From the NCBI GenBank assembly GCA_902558095.1, contig CACECP010000004.1:28874-92873 (forward strand): a stretch of DNA of 64,000 nt, in the 5' to 3' direction. This DNA is from an uncultured SAR86 cluster bacterium. Its GTDB lineage: Bacteria > Pseudomonadota > Gammaproteobacteria > Magnimaribacterales > D2472. Position numbers and translations under genes: made by a program. Of the stretch, positions 19,403-29,159 are shown piece by piece (the stretch's first letter is position 1; each line of letters begins with the position of its first letter). A model generated the notes under the pieces. The model had not been told where the DNA came from and searched no databases. It was given only the letters and a program-made list of their open reading frames with translations.

Positions 19403-20274
19403 ATAAAGCCATCGGCTTCATAGGCTTAGGCGTAATGGGGTTCCCAATGGCTGGTCATTTAACCAATCATTATAAAAACATTGCTGTTTTCAATAGAACT
19501 AAAAAAAAATCTGAAGAATGGAATAAGAAATTTAGTGGAATTGTTTGCAAGTCACCAGGAGAAGTTGCAAGAGTATCTGATGTCATAATTATTTGTGTTT
19601 GTGATGATAAGGACGTTAAAGATGTTATTTTCGGTGATAATGGAATAATAAACAATCTTAAGCCAGGATCAATAATAATTGATCACACAACAACGTCAGC
19701 AGACCTATCAAAGGAAATAAATAAATTACTTAATACAAAAAAAGTCTTCTATTTAGACGCACCTGTTTCTGGTGGGGAAGCAGGAGCAAACTTGGGTCAG
19801 TTATCAATAATGGTGGGTGGTGATAAAGAACATTATTATTTAAGTAAAAGCATATTAAAGCCGTACACAAAATTTATAAAATACATGGGGCCTTCTGGGT
19901 CTGGACAACTTACAAAGATGGTTAATCAAATATGTATAGCTGGATTAATACAGGCCTTAGCTGAAGGGATCAATTTTTCAAAGAAAGTTGGTCTAGAAAC
20001 TCAAGATGTCTTTGAAGTAGTTTCAAAAGGAGCTGCACAATCATGGCAAATGGATAATAGATGGAAAACAATGACACAAGATATATACGATTATGGATTT
20101 GCTGTTGATTTAATGAGAAAGGATTTAAATATTGTATTAAATGAAGCAAAAAAATCTGATATTAATCTTGATGTTACTAAAATCATTAATGAATATTATA
20201 AAGATATCCAAGAATTTGGAGGTGGAAAATTAGACACTTCTAGTCTTCTTAAAAGATTGGAAGGGCTAACCTAG
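19399..20274 (+). CDS. 3-hydroxyisobutyrate dehydrogenase-family NAD(P)-dependent oxidoreductase
   Basis: IGFIGLGVMGFPMAGHL, LDAPVSGGEAGA motifs. Confidence 0.85.
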   Translation: MNKAIGFIGLGVMGFPMAGHLTNHYKNIAVFNRTKKKSEEWNKKFSGIVCKSPGEVARVSDVIIICVCDDKDVKDVIFGDNGIINNLKPGSIIIDHTTTSADLSKEINKLLNTKKVFYLDAPVSGGEAGANLGQLSIMVGGDKEHYYLSKSILKPYTKFIKYMGPSGSGQLTKMVNQICIAGLIQALAEGINFSKKVGLETQDVFEVVSKGAAQSWQMDNRWKTMTQDIYDYGFAVDLMRKDLNIVLNEAKKSDINLDVTKIINEYYKDIQEFGGGKLDTSSLLKRLEGLT

Positions 20275-20634
20275 AAAAAAATTAGACGAATAGGCAAACA
20301 CCCCATAACCAAAAACAATCATTGCTGAAGCCGTCTCAAGCGAATCAATGTTATTTGAATCTAAATCTACCATAGAGTAATAGCTTTCAGGATTGGAAAT
20401 CAACCATATAACACCACTGATATGAGTAAACATTATCAATGCAATAACCCAATTTAAAGGCTGAGAGGTGAATACAATAAAAGAGCATAAAATAATAAAA
20501 ACTAACTCTATTGTTAGTACAGCGTTTATATTTTTTCTTTTTAATAGGTATCTCAAGAGACTGTAACCTTTTACATAAGAGTAAAAAAGAACAAATCCAT
20601 ATAGAAAATATAGTGAAGAAAGTAGATAAATCAT
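20266..20634 (-). CDS. Hypothetical integral membrane protein
   Basis: Several hydrophobic segments; third gene in the same direction as the GT60-like gene and MazG. Confidence 0.5.
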   Translation of the reverse strand: MIYLLSSLYFLYGFVLFYSYVKGYSLLRYLLKRKNINAVLTIELVFIILCSFIVFTSQPLNWVIALIMFTHISGVIWLISNPESYYSMVDLDSNNIDSLETASAMIVFGYGVFAYSSNFFLG

Positions 20635-20670
20635 ATTAAAATCTCACAACATTTAGATTATGAATATTTT

Positions 20671-21087
20671 CTAAAGATCTCCCTCTTTTCGAACTTCACT
20701 TCTTTGAACTTCAAATTTTTCGCCATATCTGGATGCTAGTTTTTCTTGATTTTCACTAATCACTTCATATGGATCAAGGTCAAGCGCAGCGCATGCTGTT
20801 GTCCAATACCACATGATATCTCCAAGTTCTCTTTTCATATGGAAAATATTATCTTCAGATGGAGGCTTGCCTTGAAGAAACATTTTTTTTACTATCTCAA
20901 CAAACTCACCAGTTTCACTTCCTAAGCCAAGAGCAGCAGTTAAAAGACGAGGTGTTTTAATATTTGAATTTTTTTCTATGTCATTAAAGCTTTTTTTCAA
21001 AGCATCTAAGTCAATACTTGGCTCGCTTGTAACTTTTGTAACAAAGTCGGTGTATGTATCAAAGAATTTTTTAATTTCATCGCTCAT
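20671..21087 (-). CDS. MazG-like nucleotide pyrophosphohydrolase
   Basis: LGLGSETGEFVEIVKK...MKRELGDIMWYW (EXXE, EXXD) motif. Confidence 0.8.
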   Translation of the reverse strand: MSDEIKKFFDTYTDFVTKVTSEPSIDLDALKKSFNDIEKNSNIKTPRLLTAALGLGSETGEFVEIVKKMFLQGKPPSEDNIFHMKRELGDIMWYWTTACAALDLDPYEVISENQEKLASRYGEKFEVQRSEVRKEGDL

Positions 21088-21143
21088 CAGCTCTCCTTAA
21101 TTTAATAAATAATTTTAACATTTAAGATAAGCTCAAAAATATT

Positions 21144-22133
21144 TTAATAAGGATTTTTATCCCAAGGCAATGATGATATAAATTTTGCTGAAAAGGCCTT
21201 GTTTCCATCAATTATTTTTTTATTTATTAAGTCTACTCCTGATAGAAACTCAAAATCTTTTAATATTCTTTTTTTTCCCAAGCCAAATACTCCCTCAACT
21301 TTGTTATTGATAATATTGTTAAGTTTAGAGATGCTTTTATGTTCTCTTTCATGCCATTTTATTTCTCTTTTTTCGTCTTCCTCATCATCCCAATGAAGCT
21401 TTCTTTTAATTTTAGATATATCAGCATATAAATGAAAAATTGGTACAGCTGGAATATGAAAAATTCCAAAGCCTCGAGTAAAAGCCCTTAGCATTAGAGA
21501 TATTTCCTCACCATAAAAATAAAAATCAGGATCATAGGGAATTTGTTTAACAAACTCTTTTGTAGAAAATAAAAATCCCGCAGCAACTAAGTATCCATGA
21601 CATATCTGTTTATTTGCAATAGAGCCAATTTGTCTGCAGAAATTTTCTTTAATAAACATGGCATCTTCTCTAAAAGCAATAGTATGAGTATTGCTATCAC
21701 TACTATTGAGGTCAAATTTATTATTATCTATATCTAATACATCAAAAGACCGGGGGTAGCATGTAATGATAGGAAGTTGATGCATTTCATAATCAATAGA
21801 CTGAATTCTTTTTATGTATTTTATTAGGTATGAATCCCATCCTTCTTCGAATTGCATGTGAGAATCGATCTGTAAATAATAATCTTCATCATCAAAGCTA
21901 TTTTGTATTCTAGATCTTGCCCAGCACGGCCCTTCTGAATATAAAGGATTAATATGCTCGTATTTTATTTGATTATTAAATTCTATAGATTCTATATTTA
22001 AAGGAATTGATGATTGATCACAAATTCCGAAAGTGAGATTTTTAGGAACATCAGATTTTTCATATGCACTCCTAATCGTTGATTCCAAGAGTGGGTCTTG
22101 ATATGAGGCTATTGATATAAAGATTTTCATCAT
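21144..22133 (-). CDS. GlcNAc-family glycosyltransferase (PF11397/GT60, Skp1 Gnt1-like)
   Basis: IFISIASYQDPLLESTIRSAY, EGPCWARSRIQ, DEDYYLQIDSHMQFEEGWD, YGEEISLMLRAFTRGFGIFHI. Confidence 0.8.
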   Translation of the reverse strand: MMKIFISIASYQDPLLESTIRSAYEKSDVPKNLTFGICDQSSIPLNIESIEFNNQIKYEHINPLYSEGPCWARSRIQNSFDDEDYYLQIDSHMQFEEGWDSYLIKYIKRIQSIDYEMHQLPIITCYPRSFDVLDIDNNKFDLNSSDSNTHTIAFREDAMFIKENFCRQIGSIANKQICHGYLVAAGFLFSTKEFVKQIPYDPDFYFYGEEISLMLRAFTRGFGIFHIPAVPIFHLYADISKIKRKLHWDDEEDEKREIKWHEREHKSISKLNNIINNKVEGVFGLGKKRILKDFEFLSGVDLINKKIIDGNKAFSAKFISSLPWDKNPY

Positions 22134-22147
22134 ACTTTAAAATTAAT

Positions 22148-22171
22148 ATTCAAAAATAGTATAATTTGAAT
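22148..22171. promoter_or_regulatory. Inverted repeat ATTCAAA-N10-TTTGAAT with embedded TATAAT in the divergent glycosyltransferase/P4H promoter
   Basis: Direct reading of the 43-bp intergenic region; TATAAT at 22160-22165. Confidence 0.35.
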
Positions 22172-22176
22172 CGAAA

Positions 22177-22794
22177 ATGAAACCAAAAAAAATATCTGAA
22201 AATGTAACTCTTTATTCTTCAAACCCTGTGGTTTATGTTGTATCTAATTTTCTTTCTGATAAAGAATGCGAGGCCTTTGTTGAGCTTGGAAAAGGTAAAA
22301 TGGAGAGAGCCACGGTCATAACAGACTCAGACCATGAGGTTCACGCAAGCAGAACAAATGATTATTGCTGGTTAGAACATAGTTCAAACGACATTGTTCA
22401 TGAGGTAAGTAAAAGATTTTCTGTATTAGTTCAGATGCCTATAAATAACGCAGAACAATTTCAGCTTGTATATTATGGTCCTGGTAATGAATATAAACCT
22501 CATTTTGATGCCTTTGATAAGACAACAGAAGAAGGGCAGAATAATTGGTTTCCAGGTGGGCAAAGGATGGTTACTGCTTTAGCATACTTAAATGATGTTA
22601 AGGAGGGTGGAGAGACAGACTTTCCAGAGATAAATGTTTCAGTTAAACCTAATAAAGGTGATGTAGTTGTTTTTCATAATTGTATAGAGGGAACAACCGA
22701 GATTAACCCTGACGCACTCCATGCTGGTTCACCAGTTGTTCAAGGTGAGAAATGGGCAGTAAATTTATGGTTTAGGGAAGCCGCAATTTATTAA
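22177..22794 (+). CDS. Prolyl 4-hydroxylase-type 2-oxoglutarate/Fe(II) dioxygenase
   Basis: PHFDAFD (HxD), GGQRMVTALAYLNDVKEGGETDFP, LHAGSPVVQGEKWAVNLWF. Confidence 0.9.
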   Translation: MKPKKISENVTLYSSNPVVYVVSNFLSDKECEAFVELGKGKMERATVITDSDHEVHASRTNDYCWLEHSSNDIVHEVSKRFSVLVQMPINNAEQFQLVYYGPGNEYKPHFDAFDKTTEEGQNNWFPGGQRMVTALAYLNDVKEGGETDFPEINVSVKPNKGDVVVFHNCIEGTTEINPDALHAGSPVVQGEKWAVNLWFREAAIY

Positions 22795-23636
22795 TTGTCT
22801 ATTTTAAGAGATCTTTGACTATCAGCAATATTGTATAAATGTTCTTGTGCCTCTGGCTTTAACTGAGCTACTCCCATTGTTAAAACATCAATGACTGCAG
22901 TATATGCAATTCTTGATGTAACCGGTTTCGAAATTCTATTATTTATTCCAACATCTATAGTCAGTGGAAAATCACATATATTTGCCAAAGGTGTGTTACC
23001 AGGCATAATCCCAATAACTTTAACACCATTTTTCCTAACAATTTTTACACTATCTATTAAAGCTGCAGTTGTGCCTGATTGTGAAATTGCAACAACGACA
23101 TCGTTTTTTTCTAATGAATTTGCTGACATAAATTGAAGATGTGGATCAGATATATATGATGAAGATATTTTTAATCTAAAAAACTTGTGTTGTCCATCCA
23201 TTGCAACTGGAGCAGATCCTCCAAATGCATAAAACTCTACTCTTTCTGCATTTACTAATGTTTCTATGGCATTTTCTAATATGTTTTGATCAATTTGAGA
23301 CCTAACATTTAGAATCTCACTAATAGTCGTATCAAACACCTTTTCACATAATTCATGAATTGAATCATCCTCCTTTATTTCGTACATTACAAAGTAATCA
23401 TCTGCAGCTAATTGTTGGGATAGGTTAATCTTAAGCTCTTGAAATCCAGAGAAGCCAATAGCTTTACAGAATCTTATTAGCGTTGGCTCACTTATACCCA
23501 TGGCGTCAGAGGCCTCAGCAGTCTTCATTGTTATTACAGATTTGGGATCTTTTAAAATAAATTCACCAACAGTTTTTTCAGACTTTCTTAAATCAGGTAG
23601 AGAATTTTTAATTTGCCTCAATAATTTTGTCGACAT
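22791..23636 (-). CDS. hexR: MurR/RpiR-family transcriptional regulator, HexR-like
   Basis: N-terminal HTH (GISEPTLIRFCKAIGFSGFQELKI) plus SIS domain (YAFGGSAPVA, ISQSGTTAALIDSV). Confidence 0.7.
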   Translation of the reverse strand: MSTKLLRQIKNSLPDLRKSEKTVGEFILKDPKSVITMKTAEASDAMGISEPTLIRFCKAIGFSGFQELKINLSQQLAADDYFVMYEIKEDDSIHELCEKVFDTTISEILNVRSQIDQNILENAIETLVNAERVEFYAFGGSAPVAMDGQHKFFRLKISSSYISDPHLQFMSANSLEKNDVVVAISQSGTTAALIDSVKIVRKNGVKVIGIMPGNTPLANICDFPLTIDVGINNRISKPVTSRIAYTAVIDVLTMGVAQLKPEAQEHLYNIADSQRSLKIDN

Positions 23637-23639
23637 AAG

Positions 23640-23654
23640 GTTAGAATATCTAAC
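23640..23654. promoter_or_regulatory. Perfect inverted repeat GTTAGA-ATA-TCTAAC upstream of hexR-like gene and uvrD
   Basis: Direct reading; lies 3 nt upstream of the regulator start codon, in the divergent intergenic region. Confidence 0.4.
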
Positions 23655-23678
23655 TTAAACAAAAAAATGAATCCCTAA

Positions 23679-25853
23679 ATGGATGTATCTCATATTTTAG
23701 ACAAATTAAACGATGATCAGAGAAATGCTGTTACGTCTGAGAAACAGCATTTGCTTGTTTTGGCTGGAGCTGGATCAGGGAAAACAAGGGTTCTGGTTCA
23801 CAAGATTGCATGGCAGGTCGAGGCAATAGGAATTAATCCTTCAGCTATTATGGCAGTTACATTTACAAATAAAGCTGCGAACGAAATGCGTTCTAGAATA
23901 GAATCCTTATTAAAAGCACCTATGCTGGATTCATGGGTTGGAACCTTTCATGGCCTATCCCACAAACTCTTGAAAAGATTCCATAATGAGGCTGGCCTAT
24001 CCAGTGGATTCACCATAATTGATTCTGATGATCAATTAAGAATTATTAAAAGAATCTCAAAAGAAATAGGTTTGGATGAGGCTACCTGGCCTGCAAGACA
24101 AAGCCAGTGGCAGATAAATAATTGGAAAGACGATGGGCTGCGAAGTAAAAATATAAAAGTTGATGGAGATTTCTATACTGAAACAGTTAATAAAATCTAT
24201 AAAGAATACGAAGATATATCTCAAAGAGATCATTTGGTAGATTTTGGTGAATTATTACTTAAATCATATGAAACTTTAATAAATTCCAAAGCTGTTAAAA
24301 CTTTTTTTCAAACAAGATTTAAATCAGTATTGATTGATGAATTTCAGGATACAAATACTATTCAATATAAATGGCTTCAAAAAATAGCTTCAGATAAATC
24401 CTATGTAACTGCAGTAGGAGATGACGACCAATCTATATATGGTTGGAGAGGCGCTAAAGTTGAACATGTAAATTCATTTTCTGAGGACTTCAAGAATACT
24501 GAAGTTGTAAGACTCGAACAAAATTATAGATCAACGAACGTGATTCTTAATGCTGCTAATGCCCTTATTGGAAACAATAAAGAAAGACTAGGAAAAAATC
24601 TATGGACAGAAAAAATAGATGGCGAGCAAATAATTTTATATCAAGCATACAATGAACAAGATGAGGCAAGATTTATTGCTGACATACTTAATGACTGGAT
24701 GAATAAGGGCGGCGCATATTCAGAAGCAGCAGTTTTATATAGATCAAATGCACAATCAAGAGCAATAGAGGAAGCGCTATTAAGAGTTAGTATTCCTTAT
24801 AGAATATACGGAGGACTTAGATTTTATGAGAGACTAGAAATAAAAAACGCAATAGCCTACTTAAAAATTATTTTTAATAATAATGACAACCCTTCTTTTG
24901 AGAGATCTATTTCTAATCCTACAAGAGGGGTTGGCGAAAAGACTCTAGCAAAGATTCGTAACACTGCAAAAAAATATAATATTTCATATATAAAAGCATC
25001 GGCAAAGTTACTTGATGAGGGTTCTATTTCTGGTAGAGGCGGATCAGGACTTAAGGATTACTTAGAGTTTGTTGCTGGTTGTAATACATTTATTCAAGAG
25101 AATTTATTATCAGAACTTATGGAATTAATTATTAAGGAAACTGGACTTTATGCTTATCACGCCAAAGAACCAGGAGAAAAAGGCAAAACAAGAACAGAAA
25201 ACCTAGAAGAGTTAATAACAGCAACTAAAAATTTTGAACAGAGCGTCACTGATAAAAAATCTAATGAAGAGATAGCTGAAAACTATTTAGATATTATTTC
25301 TTTGGACTCTGGGGATAGGCAGGCCTCAGAACATGATGATGCCGCTCAATTAATGACCATGCATTCAGCAAAAGGACTCGAGTTTAAATTAGTTTTATTA
25401 ACAGGACTTGAAGAAAGTTTGTTTCCTCATGGAAGGTCTATGGAGAGTGTTTCTCAATTAGAAGAAGAAAGAAGGTTGTGTTATGTAGCAATAACCAGAG
25501 CAATGGAAAAGCTATATATTACACATGCAGAATCAAGGAGATTGCATGGTACTGACACATTCAATCCACCATCAAGATTTTTACGTGAAATACCTAAAGA
25601 TTTAATTGATGAAATTAGGCCTAGAGCGCAAACCAATATTCCTTATAATAGAAAAGACTTTGAAGAAACAAAAAATGAATTTGAGGAGGAAATTGGGATT
25701 TCGTTAGGCCAAAAGGTTCACCATAAAAAATTTGGTGAGGGTATTGTCTTAAACTATGAGGGTTCAAGTGATTCTGCTAGAGTGCAAGTAAACTTTGATA
25801 ATTATGGAACCAAATGGCTGGTAATGGCATACGCAAATCTTAAAAAACTATAA
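23679..25853 (+). CDS. uvrD: DNA helicase II
   Basis: LAGAGSGKTRVL, VTFTNKAANEMRSRI, DEFQDTNTIQY, VGDDDQSIYGWRGA, TMHSAKGLEFKLV. Confidence 0.9.
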   Translation: MDVSHILDKLNDDQRNAVTSEKQHLLVLAGAGSGKTRVLVHKIAWQVEAIGINPSAIMAVTFTNKAANEMRSRIESLLKAPMLDSWVGTFHGLSHKLLKRFHNEAGLSSGFTIIDSDDQLRIIKRISKEIGLDEATWPARQSQWQINNWKDDGLRSKNIKVDGDFYTETVNKIYKEYEDISQRDHLVDFGELLLKSYETLINSKAVKTFFQTRFKSVLIDEFQDTNTIQYKWLQKIASDKSYVTAVGDDDQSIYGWRGAKVEHVNSFSEDFKNTEVVRLEQNYRSTNVILNAANALIGNNKERLGKNLWTEKIDGEQIILYQAYNEQDEARFIADILNDWMNKGGAYSEAAVLYRSNAQSRAIEEALLRVSIPYRIYGGLRFYERLEIKNAIAYLKIIFNNNDNPSFERSISNPTRGVGEKTLAKIRNTAKKYNISYIKASAKLLDEGSISGRGGSGLKDYLEFVAGCNTFIQENLLSELMELIIKETGLYAYHAKEPGEKGKTRTENLEELITATKNFEQSVTDKKSNEEIAENYLDIISLDSGDRQASEHDDAAQLMTMHSAKGLEFKLVLLTGLEESLFPHGRSMESVSQLEEERRLCYVAITRAMEKLYITHAESRRLHGTDTFNPPSRFLREIPKDLIDEIRPRAQTNIPYNRKDFEETKNEFEEEIGISLGQKVHHKKFGEGIVLNYEGSSDSARVQVNFDNYGTKWLVMAYANLKKL

Positions 25854-26938
25854 TGAAAAAGCTTTTCATACTACCTTTAATATTGCTGATAGCTGGATGC
25901 TCAAATAAAGAGAGTGATTCCGAAGTTGATATTATAGATAAGGATAAAACATATAACTGGAGATTGGTTACCTCATGGCCTAAAAATTATCCTGGTTTAG
26001 GAATGGCCCCAGAACGCATTGCAGATCTAGTTGAGGAAATGAGTGACGGCCAAATGAAGATTACAGTTTATGGAGCTGGTGAACAGGTTCCTGCATTCGG
26101 AGTTTTTGATGCTGTCTCTAGCGGATCACATCAAATGGGCCATAGCGGTGGTTATTTTTGGAAGGGAAAGGTACCCGCTGCTCAATTTTTTACTAGCGTT
26201 CCATTTGGACTTACTGCTGATGAGATTAATGCGTGGGTTTATAAAGGAGGAGGACTAGAACTATGGAGAGAAGTCTATGAGCCTTTCAATATCTACCCAA
26301 TTCCTGCAGGCAATACTGGAACACAAATGTTTGGTTGGTTTAATAAAGAAATAAATTCTCTCGATGATATTAAAGGGCTTAAAATGAGAATTCCTGGTAT
26401 TGGAGGAGAAGTTTTAAAAGAAGCAGGAGGTATACCGGTAACTCTTCCTGGAGGTGAGCTTTATACCGCATTACAAACAGGAGTTATTGATGCAACAGAA
26501 TGGGTTGGCCCATATAATGATTTAACCTTTGGATTTCATCAGGCAGCTAAATATTACTACTATCCAGGATGGCATGAGCCTGGCCCCATGCTTGAATTAA
26601 TAATAAATATCGATGCTTGGAACTCTTTACCAAAACATCTTCAAGTAATTATAGAAACCGCAGCTAAAGCTGTGAACCAAGAGATGCTGGATGAATATTT
26701 GGCCATGAATAATCAAGCTCTTATAGAGCTTGTTGAAGTTCATGGTGTGGAACTAAGAAAATTGCCTGATGATGTTATAGAAGAATTCAGAGAAATTTCT
26801 AACAAGATCCTTGAAGATTTGGCTAAAGAAGATGAAACAATTGCAAAGGTTTATGAATCATATACAGATTTCAAAAATAATGTATCTGCTTATCATGAAA
26901 TTTCTGAAGATGCCTTTATTGAGTCAAGAAATAAGTAG
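25853..26938 (+). CDS. TRAP transporter substrate-binding lipoprotein, TakP/DctP-like
   Basis: Lipobox IAGC; YNWRLVTSWPKNYPGLG..., GLKMRIPGIGGEVLKEAGGIPVTLPGGELYTALQTGVIDATEWVGP. Confidence 0.85.
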   Translation: MKKLFILPLILLIAGCSNKESDSEVDIIDKDKTYNWRLVTSWPKNYPGLGMAPERIADLVEEMSDGQMKITVYGAGEQVPAFGVFDAVSSGSHQMGHSGGYFWKGKVPAAQFFTSVPFGLTADEINAWVYKGGGLELWREVYEPFNIYPIPAGNTGTQMFGWFNKEINSLDDIKGLKMRIPGIGGEVLKEAGGIPVTLPGGELYTALQTGVIDATEWVGPYNDLTFGFHQAAKYYYYPGWHEPGPMLELIINIDAWNSLPKHLQVIIETAAKAVNQEMLDEYLAMNNQALIELVEVHGVELRKLPDDVIEEFREISNKILEDLAKEDETIAKVYESYTDFKNNVSAYHEISEDAFIESRNK

Positions 26939-27540
26939 TGCTTGAAGATTTAACTTTTAAATCTCTTGGTACAGCAAATTATCATGAGACTCTTGAATTA
27001 ATGAAATCTCACATTAAAAAAGAAGATTTCAATAATGAGATATGGTTGCTTGAACATCCTCCAATATTTACATTAGGCACAGCAGCAGATAAAAGCCATA
27101 TATTGGAACCAAAAGATATTCCTATTGTTCAAACTGATCGAGGAGGAGAGGTCACCTATCATGGACCGGGCCAGTTAGTTATTTATTTCTTACTTGACGT
27201 AAAAAAATTAGACTTTGGACCTAGAAAGCTAGTTTTTACAATTCAGACTTTTATAAAAGAATTATTAAAAAACATTTCTATAGAATGTGATTTTGTTGAA
27301 GGCGCACCGGGAGTTTATGTTGATAAAAAGAAAATTGCTTCAATCGGCCTGCGAATATCAAAAGGCAAGTCCTATCATGGGATAAGTCTTAATTTTGATA
27401 TGGATTTATCACCCTTTAAACAAATCAATCCATGTGGATACAAAGGATTAGAAGTCACTCAGATTAAAGATTTAAATAAAGATATTTCTAAATTACAATT
27501 AGAAGCTAAAGCAATAGATTTATTAAGAAAAATATTTTGA
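26938..27540 (+). CDS. lipB: Lipoyl(octanoyl) transferase
   Basis: [49 protein letters not shown] start. Confidence 0.95.
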   Translation: MLEDLTFKSLGTANYHETLELMKSHIKKEDFNNEIWLLEHPPIFTLGTAADKSHILEPKDIPIVQTDRGGEVTYHGPGQLVIYFLLDVKKLDFGPRKLVFTIQTFIKELLKNISIECDFVEGAPGVYVDKKKIASIGLRISKGKSYHGISLNFDMDLSPFKQINPCGYKGLEVTQIKDLNKDISKLQLEAKAIDLLRKIF

Positions 27541-27542
27541 TT

Positions 27543-28505
27543 ATGGAAATAATAGCAACTACAAAAATTACGAATAGAGATGGTATAAAAGCTATTAAAA
27601 ATGGTCAAAAACAAAATAAATACGCTGACATCCCAACACCCAAAAAACCAAGTTGGTTAAAAGTTAAAGCTGAATTCAACCCAAATTTTCATATAGTTAA
27701 AGAACAAGTTCAAAACAAAAAACTATACACCGTTTGCGAAGAAGCCCACTGCCCAAATATAAATGAATGTTGGTCTGCAGGTACTGCAACTTTCATGTTA
27801 ATGGGATCTGTGTGTACAAGAGCTTGTAAGTTCTGTTCTGTTGATACTGGTAATCCAAATGGATGGCTTGATAAGGACGAGCCAATAAATACTGCAAAAG
27901 CAGTTCAGATAATGAAGCTCAAATATGTGGTCTTAACCTCAGTTAATAGAGATGATCTTTCAGATGGTGGAGCTCAACACTTCGCTAATACAGTAAAGCT
28001 AATTAAAGAATTAAATCCAAATACTGCAGTAGAAGCTTTAACTCCAGACTTTAGGGGACTTTCATCCTCAATACATACATTGGTAAATTGTGGATTGGAG
28101 GTTTTTGCTCAAAATATTGAAACCGTTGAAAGATTAACCCATCAAGTTAGAGATATTAGAGCAGGATACCAGCAAACCTTAGATGTCTTAGCAGAATCAA
28201 AAAATATTAATCCAAGCGTTCTTACTAAAACTAGTATTATTCTTGGCCTTGGAGAGACTGACAAAGAAATAGAAAAAACAATGGATGATCTTATTAAAAA
28301 CAAGGTGGACATATTAACTATTGGGCAATATTTAAGACCAACAAGAAATCATCACCCAATTGAAAGATGGGTAACACCTGAAGAGTTTGAAAGATATAGA
28401 AAAATTGGTCTTGAGAAAGGTTTTCTTGAAGTAGTATCAGGCCCAATGGTTAGGTCTAGCTATAGAGCAGAAAGAGCGCTACAAAAAAATAATGCAGGAC
28501 TCTGA
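27543..28505 (+). CDS. lipA: Lipoyl synthase
   Basis: [13 protein letters not shown] and [10 protein letters not shown] radical-SAM/FeS motifs; ATG at 27543. Confidence 0.95.
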   Translation: MEIIATTKITNRDGIKAIKNGQKQNKYADIPTPKKPSWLKVKAEFNPNFHIVKEQVQNKKLYTVCEEAHCPNINECWSAGTATFMLMGSVCTRACKFCSVDTGNPNGWLDKDEPINTAKAVQIMKLKYVVLTSVNRDDLSDGGAQHFANTVKLIKELNPNTAVEALTPDFRGLSSSIHTLVNCGLEVFAQNIETVERLTHQVRDIRAGYQQTLDVLAESKNINPSVLTKTSIILGLGETDKEIEKTMDDLIKNKVDILTIGQYLRPTRNHHPIERWVTPEEFERYRKIGLEKGFLEVVSGPMVRSSYRAERALQKNNAGL

Positions 28506-28563
28506 GTAACTAAGTAATATTTATGTGTATAATTAGAACGCAATAAATTTTTTTTTAAACAAA

Positions 28564-29145
28564 GTGGAAAATTCAACTAAAAGCATAAACATGATAGATG
28601 CAGTGAAATTATTTTTTAAAAACTACTTTAACTTCACTGGCAGAGCTAGCAGAAGCGAATATTGGTGGTTTATTTTGGCCTTTGCTATTGTATATATTGT
28701 AATTAGTACCATAGAATCAGTTTTTATATTCGCAGCTATATTTGATGATATATTGAACGATCCCTATTCTTATTCTACATCTGATGCTATTAAAGATTCG
28801 TTTTTAATGCCCAGTTTTCTATTCTACTTAGCAATGATGATTGGATTATTATCTTTAGCTGCAAGGAGACTTCAAGATAGAGGACATTCTGGATGGTGGC
28901 AATTGGCAAATATAATACCAGGGATATTATTTTTGATTCCATATTTCGTTTTTTTATTTTCTATTATGGATGGTCCAATTAATACAGGTGCTGGAATTGC
29001 AGCAAGTATCTTTGGAATTATTGCATTTGGAACTGGCGTAACCATGATTGTATTTTTATGCTTACCGCCCAAAGAGGATGTGAATAAATGGGGCAGAAAC
29101 CCATTATTGCCTGAGACCTCATCAACTGATCAAATACCGGATTAA
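28564..29145 (+). CDS. DUF805 membrane protein (copy 1)
   Basis: YFNFTGRASRSEYWWF...AARRLQDRGHSGWWQL; GTG start. Confidence 0.85.
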   Translation: MENSTKSINMIDAVKLFFKNYFNFTGRASRSEYWWFILAFAIVYIVISTIESVFIFAAIFDDILNDPYSYSTSDAIKDSFLMPSFLFYLAMMIGLLSLAARRLQDRGHSGWWQLANIIPGILFLIPYFVFLFSIMDGPINTGAGIAASIFGIIAFGTGVTMIVFLCLPPKEDVNKWGRNPLLPETSSTDQIPD

Positions 29146-29159
29146 CCAGGATTTAATTT

